Source of the DNA: Brugia malayi
Lineage: Eukaryota > Nematoda > Chromadorea > Rhabditida > Onchocercidae
Direction of reading: 5' to 3'
Length of the DNA stretch: 64,000 nt
NCBI RefSeq assembly: GCF_000002995.4
Contig: NW_025062475.1
Location: 3,758,528-3,822,527, forward strand
Positions 48,031 to 59,059 of the stretch are shown here, piece after piece; positions within the stretch are counted from its first letter, which is position 1; each line of letters starts with the position of its first letter. Position numbers and translations under genes: made by a program. Below the pieces are notes generated by a model. The model made no database searches, had not been told where the DNA came from, and saw nothing but the letters and a program-made list of their open reading frames with translations.

Positions 48031-51000
48031 ACATGTGAGTAACTAAATCATAACATATAAAAAAAAAAAATATTCGAAAACACATATGTGATAATACATA
48101 GCAAAAAATTCAAATTACAATTTTATACACATATACGTCATTGTTAAGTAATTAAATACAATTAAAAATTAAGTAATACAGTTAGCAATAGATATTATTA
48201 GTGATCAAAATGATATTCTTAAACGTCAAGCCAAAAATTAGTACTAAGTAGATTAGCGGCATCCAATACCTCCACAGATTTCCTAGTCCTGAAAACTTAA
48301 TCGCAACTGAATCGATTTTTTATAGTTCGTTTGAAATTTTTCACAAAGCATTTTTAATTAAATTAATATGAGCCAAAAAAAATCTGACTTTGTCAATCCG
48401 TATTTGTATTTATATGTAACCATTTATTATGGTCATTTCAAAATTATTATACACCATTGTTATCCAGTCCAAAGATATTATTTCAAAATTTTGAAAAAAA
48501 AAAAAAAAATTCCACTCCAAACAATGGAAACAGCAAGAAATAAATCTAATTTAAAATACTACCAACAGTTCCAATTTGACAATAGTTTACCTAAGTAGTT
48601 TTCCAACGATTTACATAATCTCTCGAAATTCACCGTTTATCTTGGGCATCTATAATTTCACACAGAATATTAGTTCTCATTCTATTCTTGCAGATAATTA
48701 GTGCATAATTGCAAGTACTAAGTCATTAATCAACAAATACTGCACATTGAAAATTCAAATCATAGCAATTCACATTAAATTTTTTGAACTGATAAGCATG
48801 CTTATGTCAATAAATCCAAGTATAATGTCTTAAATACATTATTAATTCAAGTTCTTTGAAGCTAAAGATTAGCAGTCTTTCTACATTATCGTCATTAAAA
48901 TCCTGTTTGAGGTACCTTCAACACCGAAGGAAATTGTCTCCAAGAACAACCCTATGTAAGAGGGCAAAATATTTCCGGTGCTCTTGCAATTAGCGCTTCA
49001 TGGTGGTGGCAAGAACCGGGAACTTCAACTAGACTATAATTTAGCTCAATGTGATTTACCATCACCATTCATCCATCCATCAATAAGCACTCAGCTACCT
49101 CAATCTAGATCTGCCACAAAAATCCGCTCCACCATTAACAACATTGACACTTCAGAATCTCTATCACCAATTGACTGGTAACTAGTAAACCCATCTTCGA
49201 TCTTACAATCAGTTCAATGAGAATGACTCACCTTAACCTGTCGCCGTTAAATTCCAGCTCCCGAAGTTTCTTATTCCTCAACGAACTCGTTAATCGTCTT
49301 CTCTTCCTTGTTCTTTCCGGTATTCGGTTTCTCGGATTCCAGCATCCTTCCTTTCTACCAAACCGATTAGCAACAAATTTCTAATCTTCATACTGGAAAA
49401 CAATAATAATTGCTGCATCACTCTTTCTACTACTGGAAAAATAAAGTACCACAAAGTATCATAGAACACACAATAATCATCATTTTCGTCACTGAGAATG
49501 CTAAATGAATGAATTATTATTGCTTGTGAAAATAAAAGAATAAATGTTTCTTGGAAATTTTGAAATATTTATTCTTTCGTAAATAACTTACAACACTAAG
49601 TGTATCAATTCATAATGTCTCATGGAAAATGTCGCGCTATTCGATACTTGACTATTTCATTCAACAAATGCAGTCCTTAGCAAAAAATCTCTCATTGCTT
49701 TTATTAAAATTGTGTCAATTATCCTCTAGTAAGTCAGATATTATTTTTTTCTACTAATAAACATTAAATTTTAGTTCCACATATATTTTTTAACATATAT
49801 TTCACATCATATCATATATTTTGTCACGTGTTGAGTAAATATATGTATTGAAATTAAAAATGTTATAAAAACTTTTGATATTCATTTGAAAAAAGAAAAA
49901 TATTCCAAAAATTGAAGAAATATCCCAAAAATTCGACGACTATTAATTCTCTAATAGCAATATGTCATAACAGACTGTTATACAGAACAAAATGGTAAAT
50001 TTGTTCTTCCAATAATCATTCTCTCTCATTTATATATGTATGAACCAATTCTTTTCCCATCTACAAATTTAGGCATTTATTCAATTAAGTCAAAGAAGGC
50101 ACATCACTTTGAAATTGGTTTGAAAGAAACTTTTGTAAAACAAAATCTAATCATTTTTACAAGTACTTATTTACTTATAGCATAAATTACTTATTTATTT
50201 ATAGCATAAAAATATTTGCTTTAAAATAACAGCAATTTTACGATTTTATAACGACTGTTTTTTTCTCTCAATAAATTTTCAAAAATGGGTTATAGTCAAC
50301 AAATAAACTCAGTAAGTTATATTCCTTTGAACCTTCCAAGAAATTAATATAGAAATGAAATAAAATGAATGAATCTTAAATATAACACCTTCTAGTCAAC
50401 TGTATCAGTGAAGTGGCCCAGAATGTAAAAATTACCGACTTCTTCCTCATCAAATATTCCAGGATGTTAAATATGACTGGAAATTCCGGACTTTTTTCCC
50501 TGTTAAACGGACATTACTTGCAATATAACTTTTATATAATGGGCAAATCCGTCAAATATTCACAAAGGAGTATCACAATATGCCAAAATTATCATTTTCG
50601 TCATTGACAATGCATAATAAATAAACTTCTTGTCTGTAACTATGAATAATTAGAAAGAATAAACAAAATTATGGCATTTGATCAAGTTAGTATTACAGTA
50701 GCTCCGAAATCAAATATAAATTACTAGTAGCTTTAGCTTTCCACTTTCTTGTTAATACACATTTACTCAACAAAGAGAGAGAGAGAGAAAAAATATAACC
50801 TTTCAAAGCTCAACCTGTTTGACTCAAAGAAGTCCTGGAACATCTTCCTGAGTTGTTGGAAATTTAGCTTTTTTAAGTTTATAATTCCTTTGATATTTTA
50901 ACTCAGTTGCAAAAAATGCTAAATCTATCCCCACATTCCTAGATTGTCAGTTACCACAATGATACTTTCTCCCACTTTCCAAATAGAATGGAATATGAAA

Positions 51001-52100
51001 GGCAGCAAAACAACAAATAATATTGTATAACGAGAAAAAGATCGAGCAAGCCACTATTAGATTCGATCAACCCATGAGATGTATTCAGTTCCGAAATCCA
51101 GCAAACCTTCACTTTCTTAGAAAATTTCAATTTTTAAACTCGAATCTGTTGAAGAATTGAGTCCTTCAAACGGTTCCTTTATTTCTAATATTGCTAGCTC
51201 CTGGTACAGATGCTGCTAATATGACCATGAAATCTAATTGAAAGCCAAAGCAATAACATTTTCACTTAGAAAAATACAAACATAACCATATTTACACTTC
51301 CATCAAACGTAATTTATATATGAAAAGCCTGGAACAATGAATAACATTGAAAACATGTATAAACTTGAAAAAAAAAAAAAAAAACACTTAGCACAACTAT
51401 GGTACCTACTAAAATAGATACGCAAAGCAATCTGGTTCGAAGAAACTTTGCAAATAAATGCTCAAACAAATAATGAAATCAGAAAAATTTTCCTCAAAAA
51501 TTCCTGGAAGAGAAAGTTCAAAACAAGCAAACAATCCTAGCAGTTAATTAGGCTCTACAAAAGAAGCCATTAAAATAATGAAAAACAAATCTAAAATGGA
51601 CAGCTGGTGAGATTCAACATCAATATATGCGAAATCCGAAACAAAGTTGAAGTTGAAAGATTGATTTTTATTAGAAGAGGAAGATGACGAGGTCACGAAT
51701 AAGCGACCATATCAAAAAATAAAAGAAAAAAGAGAAAATAAGAAATAAAAACAAATGGCATTTAGAAAAAGATGAATTTATAATGAAATAAGACCTGAAG
51801 ATGTAAAAAATCATACCAGAGCTAAATGTTTGGGTGGGAACGCACAAAATAAAAATAAAACAAGCTATAAATTTTCTTCAGTTCTCAGTCTGTGATCTCT
51901 AAAAAAGATTTTAAATTAATAAATAAATGCAACAGAAGGATCTACCTGATGAGAATTAAATACACAGTATATAAGACTACACCAGAGAGTACTCCACAAG
52001 GCACACTTGAAAAAAAAAAAAGAAACAGCCAATAAGTCGTAAATTTCTCGTGATTAAATGTTGACAAATAAAGCAGCACTAATCACTTAAGAATTATAAA

Positions 52101-55100
52101 TTAAGTTTCAGCAGTGAACAGGTTCCATAAATCTTCCACGGGCCTTAGAAAAACACAGATAAGCGTTAAATTGTCTGTCGCCCCTGCTTCTCTGGCTCGA
52201 TCAACGATGAACTCTGCCAACTTACCATAATCTAAATACAATACATGAAATAAATGAATACAATTCGAACTCTTCCAGGTAAGAGATATCATAGATAGAA
52301 TAGTGAATTATGGCTTTGACCTAATTCGAACTTGACCTTACATATTTAGTTTTATCAAACTGTCTCAGAAAAACCAGTTGCCTAAAAAATTTTTCAACTT
52401 CTCAATAAACGGAGTTTTGTGCAATGGGTAATAAGCAAATTAAATACGCTTACTTTCTTGTGAATTCTTACAAACAAATTGGGCAACATGAGAATACACT
52501 GCTTGTTCACTTAGTGAATCCCAAACACCATCACAAGCTAATAATAAAAGGTATTCAGAATTATCAAGTTCAAACGACAAAACATCTGGCTCAGATGATA
52601 TCATCGGTCTGCCATCAATATCACCTGCAAATAATACGAATGAATTATCAATCTCAATATGATAAGATCAAGGATTCCGTTCTACAAGCTTATAAAAGAA
52701 ATTTAAAGAGTTTGGACACTATTTTCATCCTGATTTATTAGTTTAGATTATAATATGTCCCGATCCAATAAATCCTTAGCGTTTCACCAGGAATTCCTGT
52801 AAACACACTTCAACAAATACGCTGGAATGAAAGAAAGGAGGAAAAAGGAAAGCCTCGAGATCCATTAATGTGATACAATTTAAATTTATAACGTATAATG
52901 TAAATAACAAGAACTAATTTTAAAAACATTCATCAAAATTTTTGCTCTACAAATTCAGTAACACAAACCGAGAGAACGTGTTAGATTTAAAATTCCATTA
53001 ACTCTCAGCTCGCCTTGTATAGGCACAACCATTCCGCCAGCTTCTTCTATTCGACGTACTTCTTCCTGAGTTGGATAGAATGAAAATTAAAGTGAAACAT
53101 TTTCTCAGTATTAATATCTGTCAATCTGTTACTTTCATCACAACTACAAAGTATATCTGCTTTAACAACCTGAATAGTACAAATGGTTTGCTTACAAATG
53201 TTATAAGTATTAAAATTTGTCCGGTTTATTTTGAACCGCGAATCGATAGGAGGATCTTTTTTATAACGCATATACTTGGTGATCCCAGCATTTCGAATCA
53301 ACATCGATTTCATGATTAATGTTTCTTTGTGCACCTAATCTATATTTCTATTATTGATGGCGGTTTGAAAAATTTATACTCCAGCAGCCAACTATTCTAT
53401 TCAAGGAACACGTGTTCGAGTACACTATATATGAAAAATCGAATATTTACCGGAACATTTGGTGAGTGGGCTGATGATAATGTCCGTACAGCATCTTTTC
53501 TTAAAACAGCTGCAGCTGAGTCACCGCACCAACCAACACACAAATGCCTTTGAGCTCGTAAAAAAGCACAAACAGCGGTAGTACCGCCTTTTATATGCTG
53601 AAAGAATAGTATAAAAAAGGCATTAATTTCAAAATACGACATATCTAAGTGTTCTACAGATGAGTGACAATAAGTTACCATTATTTTATACACCTAACTC
53701 CAAATCATGTAACGGCTTAATCCAAATTAATGACATCACAGATCTTACATAATTTTATGGTTAGCAGCACTTACGACACAAAGACACAATCATGAATACC
53801 TCATTTTTACATCGTGCAGTAAGTCTTTTATCAAGCTCAGTAAAGGTATTTCTCATTATATTTTCAATTTGGCCAACAGCGTATTGCGTATTTTCAATAA
53901 GGCATCTCGCAAAGTGGGAGCTTGCATAATTGGCGCAATCGACTCCATTGTGTCCATCAAATACGGCAAAAAACGAATCGCGATCACGGCAATCACCCTA
54001 TAATAAACAAACATATGTAGTCATTTATCAAAACTCCAGTTTTTTTAAAAATATCTCCCATTTCCGACTTCAAAATATAATACCAACTTATATACGAATA
54101 GTGCACTGAAGATTCGGTACACAGTGATAACAGAATTCTTTAACATACTGTACTTTTCGTGTATATTTATCATAGAAACATTTGACATGTGGATGGAAAC
54201 TAATATAAAAAATCCAATTCACCGATTTTAGTCAGAAAAATAAATTTATATTCATATTATCATTTGCTTTTCTTGTTCTAAACGTAAATATTATTAACTA
54301 CACTCTTGTGGGATTAAAGTCTCAAATAATTAAGTCAATAAAAAAAAAAAAAAAAAAACCTTTAATGGCTCAATGACGGAAAGTGAGGGCAGAAGAACTG
54401 CACGATCTTCCATTTTGGAACGTCTATTTTTCTGGGCACAGTACGAATACAACAGCTGATCGGAAATTGACTGAATCTCTGAAAAAATTCGGGTACATAT
54501 AAAAATGTGACATGCAAGAATAAAGCATATTATTTCTTGAACTATATATAAATCTAAAGTATTTTTTTCACTCTAAAAGATTTTATTCATTTTTATTTGA
54601 GCTGAATGAAAAGTATGCTTAAAAGCCTATTCAGTCCAGCAAAAATAAATGACAGAATTTATTACAATAAGCATATCCTTATAGATACCGGAAAAAATAC
54701 TGAAAAGTTTTGTCCATTTAAAATCTCGTAATTACCAACTATTGTTATGTTCTACAAGCGTCACGATTGCTTTACTAATTAATTCTTAGTAACACATAAC
54801 TACCACAGCAAATAAGAAAAACGATAATCTTGATAACAAATTACTTGGTGGTGGAACAAAACTGTTTACCAAATTGTTGAGATACATATTCAAATAATGT
54901 ATAACTTCACGACACCAAACCGTGGCATCAATAGCACTATAATCATTTTCATCAAATGGTACCTCCGCTGTGTTTAGTTCATTTGCATACATATCCACTA
55001 ATGAATATGCTATTGTATAAGCCGCTGAAGGTGGAAATCCTCTAAAAAATAATTGCGATATCATTAATCAAAAATTGCTTCACAGCATAGAGCAATTGCA

Positions 55101-55459
55101 ACAGTTTCTTTTATGGATCGAGAAATAAAAGCACTTTTTTTCAATTAAGAATTCAACATGTCATCTCTGGAAAGAAAGAATTTTGAATAAATTGACCTAC
55201 ATGGACCAGAAAAGGGCTAAATAATGCTGCAGAAATTTGAAAAAAATATAAACCTTTGATGCAAGTGTTCAACAATCAATGCTACTGCATCACCACGTGC
55301 ATCATGCTTTGTGGTTTGTAAGTAAGGTGAACGAAACCTAATAGTGATTTTGTTATCCGCATCAGGCGAATATTTTAAATAATTTTTCACTAATGATATC
55401 AGTAATTCATCGCCGCTTGGTTGCAATTCTTTCAGCCCTACTTTACATCCACCATCCAT
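52101..55459 (-). CDS. fem-2: FEM-2-like PP2C Ser/Thr phosphatase
   Basis: PPM-family Mn/Mg-dependent phosphatase. In C. elegans FEM-2 promotes male fate with FEM-1/FEM-3; the vertebrate counterpart is PPM1F (family knowledge). Eight minus-strand exons: 55254-55459, 54845-55041, 54360-54478, 53800-53997, 53451-53597, 52969-53065, 52454-52624, 52101-52231, totalling 1266 nt, 421 residues plus stop (C. elegans FEM-2 is about 450). The N-terminal region shares ITIRFRSP...GDAVALI with FEM-2. PP2C motifs in order are KMEDR, FFAVFDGHNG, GGTTAVC, WCGDSAA, ELRVNGILNLTRSLGD, LLACDGVWD and GATDN. The FEM-2-like end LRPVEDLW supports orthology. The usual DGHGG reads DGHNG here. The donor at 54,845 is chosen over an alternative 9 codons upstream. 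The start ATG is 11 nt after a TTTAG acceptor, suggesting SL trans-splicing. Confidence 0.9.
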
Positions 55460-55469
55460 CCTTAAATTT

Positions 55470-55476
55470 CCTAAAT
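55470..55476 (-). promoter_or_regulatory. Possible spliced-leader acceptor of fem-2
   Basis: On the minus strand, gatttag directly precedes an 11-nt leader and the fem-2 ATG, and no upstream cis exon with a matching frame was found. This is the arrangement of nematode trans-splice sites. Inference. Confidence 0.5.
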
Positions 55477-56132
55477 CATGCATATACAAATCATGCTTTT
55501 ACATGCCTATACAAGTTATTACACGTGTATCGATCTCACTTATATCTACCTTAGCTGAATTTAAAACTTGAGTATCAAACCGTCACAACTCAGCACTGCT
55601 AGTCAAAACCACAATCCATACTCTTAGCATCAAACAATTATGACTAGAAAAAAAGTAGTCACAGTTCCTCTAACACTTTGTCATATAATTTGGTATTCTA
55701 AAATAAACCCAAAATAACTATATCAATCCACACACGGCAATTTATAAGACAAGCTCTCTCCCAGAAGTTAACACTTCCTAAACATCATCAGTTTCTTTTT
55801 TTTTTCTCCTTATTCTTAAATTGGCTAAATATTGATTCGAAATAACTCCTCGAATTCAATCAATTTTTGGTAAAAAGATATCATCATTTTGAGTCTATGA
55901 ATAGACTTCAAATGTATATAAGAAATGAAAATATTTGCCAAAATTTACTAAATAAAATTAAAAAAAATGCATTAAGATCAACGGTTCGTAGCAATCGAAT
56001 GCATGAATTCAACAACAAATGAATTAAAAGATGTCCAAACACACAAAAAAAAAACAAAATATGTTATGGAGTTCCAGCTCAGCAGTTACTTTGAACGATT
56101 TCATAAGTAACAGTCATCTCCTGATTATTTCT
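55477..56132. other. p32-fem-2 intergenic region
   Basis: 656 bp between the p32 stop and the fem-2 acceptor on the same strand. No exon or repeat seen. It is longer than a typical C. elegans operon spacer of about 100 bp. Confidence 0.7.
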
Positions 56133-57945
56133 TCATTTTGAAACAAATGACTTGATGTCCGTCAATAATTTAACATATTGCGAATGCTCATAGTGTGTTG
56201 CGAAATCCACCACTTCACGGCAAAATTTCTGATCGAAGCCACGTTCCGCCAAATAGTGATTGAACAAAAGATCATGCAAAGTCTGAAATTTTGATTACCT
56301 AGTTAATTAGATCTTGAACCTTCTCTTTATTCCATTATTTCAAGGTAGCATTTCTTTCCTTAATAACAGATGCACTGATTATTCAAGCTAATCAAACACT
56401 GGAAAATTGAGTGAAAATGTATACTGGATCAATATATTTGCCGGATGATGAGTATACTGATTCAGGTACGTCTTCATCTTCCGTTCCTTTAGATGCTGGA
56501 GCAATGTAAAATTCTGCTACGCGGAAATCAACTGCAATTAAAACACTGAATGCATCAGGGAAAACTTTTTATATTGACTTAATTCCTTTTCGTAGGTTGC
56601 TGCGGGTTGCATGACTCGGCTAAGAGTAATCAAACTTAAATATTACTTACACCGTTCATTTGCTTCCGCTGCTTCTTCGTTTTCGCATAGATCAAGGTAA
56701 AAGCATAATCGTTGTTGTGCCTTGATGATTTCTATAGTAAGTGAAGGCAGGGCGAGTGGAACTCCTTCATCCTACAAATAATCACAAATAAGACCAAATG
56801 AGAAGTAAGATAAATGAAAGAGCATAAAATTAATGTGCAAGTGTTAGATTGACTACTTACAAAAGAAAACTACAAATTCTAGACAGGAATAAACAAAAAA
56901 AAAAAACGGAAAATCAAAACAGACCTCATCTTCTCCGCCGTCCATATCTACTGAATGGTTGACATTAAAGTATACATTAATTCTAAAAAATTTACATATG
57001 GAACATATCTTATAATAATTTCAATGATAATGTCAAACCCTTAAGTTTACGGTAGTTATTAAGGAAACCTGATGTTTTTCTATACCAACTCTCTCACTGC
57101 ATTTTTGCATATATATTTAATGACTGAATGACTTGATTTTAGCTCGTTAACATATGATACAACAATTTGCACTTGAACGCTATTTATACGCTATTGCCGA
57201 ACAAGTTTTTGACTACTAAATTGAAACCACCATATAAAATTAAAAAATCACTTTTCACTGCCGTGCAACTTTGCCAAATGTACATTGGCACCATCAGTTG
57301 TAATTTCGAAACCCGAGATTCTTGGAGCTTGTTCACCACGAAGATTTTCTTTCTCCAGTTGTTTCTCAGCGGTAATTTCATTCTTTAGCGCATCAATTAA
57401 TTCATTACTTAATGCTAAAACAAAGAAGCAACTGAAACTGCAATATAATTTTTCTGACAATCAGAAAACTAGCGTTATTCCACAGGATTCTCATATCCTA
57501 GAAAAAAAAAAAAAAACACACACACACACGTACATAATTTCGATGGATCTTTAAGAAAGTGTACATGTGAGCGGCAGCAATTCCTTATGAATAGAGTTGT
57601 TCAGATACAACAACATTGCTCATTGTTAGTCTTAGGCAATCTCAAATAGCAGTTTTCGCATGCGATTCAAGATGAAAGTGCCGAACAGTAGCAGAAAAGG
57701 CTTGGGTTCAAAGTAACAGTTTATCGCTGTTGTCGGCTAGAAAACTGACAAATTTCGAAATAGTTTATACTTCCAAATGCTGTATCACTCCTTTTGATAA
57801 TTTGTGAAAACATACGTCGGGTGGTCGACATCTGTCGAGCCATCAAAACTGGTTGTGACATTCTTATTCCAGAACAAACAGCTGCTGTTGAAACATGCCT
57901 CTGCAGAGCTTTTGACAATGCGCGACATACTGCAGTTGACCGCAT
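56133..57945 (-). CDS. cri-3: Mitochondrial p32 / C1QBP / MAM33 family protein
   Basis: Acidic mitochondrial-matrix protein of the doughnut-trimer p32 family, linked to mitochondrial translation and, in C. elegans (CRI-3), to innate immune regulation (family knowledge; the symbol is assigned by homology from memory). Six minus-strand exons: 57771-57945, 57252-57414, 56925-56982, 56651-56771, 56425-56531, 56133-56282, total 774 nt, 257 residues plus stop. The first exon encodes a basic, Ser/Thr/Arg-rich presequence (MRSTAVCRALSKAL...). The mature part has the family pattern: DTAFGTLSNELIDALKNEI, then a beta-rich acidic middle, then a C-terminal helix pair with LHDLLFNHYLAERG and DFATHYEHSQYV, ending SFVSK. 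The exon 1 donor at 57,771 is preferred over one 14 codons upstream because it matches the DxAF segment of the family. Confidence 0.9.
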
Positions 57946-59059
57946 CTTGACTACCTTCAATATAAAAGAAAATCTAATAAGATTAAAATAAAGCATCACG
58001 ACAAACGATTGTGAAGAAAACCAACATTAAAAAAAAACCCCGAGAAAAAAGGGATTTACCGTACTTCACATTATCATCACACCACAGCGTAAAGAGCTCA
58101 AATAACAATTTAAAAAAAAAAAAAAAGTAGGGAGTTTAAATAATAAGTTAAAGAAGAGCAAGGAACATCATAAGAAAAGAAACTTTTATAAATCTCTAGC
58201 TTATCCATTAGACTTATTCGATCTCTTTCTAATAAATAACACTTCACTAAGAAATATCATGAATATTAGCTATTGATACTCTCATTTAGTACAGTTAAAA
58301 GTTCAAAATAGCAATAATAACCACTGCCACATCTATTACAATCAATTCCTCATCGACAGTAGCACCTAGCGAACGCAATTCTCAAATCCTGAATACCCAT
58401 AAGAAGTGAACGTTGCACAAAGCTATGCAATAGCTGCACAACGCATCTTATATGCTTTATGTATACCACTATGCAACATTTTGCCTCCTGCAACTGTTGC
58501 AAAAATATGAAGTGAGAAAAGGTTGAAAATGTTCAAGAATTATTAGATCTCATCAATTTAAATCTTATAAATTAATAACCATAATAAATTTCAGTTAAGT
58601 TTCTTCCAATCTAATAATAAGGTGTGCTTTCTTAATTTAAATTAAAGCATCTTGAATTATCTTATCTCCTCTTTAACTACTTATAGAGAAACAACTAGCT
58701 ATTATAATTAGCTAAAATTTTGAAGCATCAGCTTTCAAAAATATATAAAAGAGATTTGATTAGATTATTACATCATTGTACATTTTAGAATTGCTTTAAA
58801 CAGTTATTTACTTCTGTTATCAGTTATATTTTTCTAACATAATATCAGGATAATTGTAATAATTTCAGGATTTGTTGGAAGTTGTATGATCTAAATATTT
58901 TGCATAAGTACATAGGAAATCACTACTAACTTAAATAAAGTATAATAGTATATATTCATGATAATGAGGTGCTCCTCGTCAAAAAGAACAAAAAAGATAT
59001 TTTTGCTTATTCGAATCAGTGATTTAATTTGAATATTACATTACGAATAAATAACTGTG
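57946..59059. other. Intergenic region between divergent p32 and MSP-domain genes
   Basis: 1.1 kb of AT-rich sequence that must hold both promoters. No exon, RNA gene or repeat was recognised. Confidence 0.65.

Larger units (their letters stand above)
45703..52100. other. Largely non-coding region between chitinase B and fem-2
   Basis: About 6.4 kb holding repeat copies (46,045-46,355 and 46,390-46,729), the p32 relic (47,869-48,030) and one less AT-rich patch (48,950-49,400). A 106-codon ATG frame at 47,136-47,456 has no recognisable motif and lies where the duplicated flank continues; I do not call it. Nothing gene-like was seen in 49,500-52,100. Confidence 0.6.
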
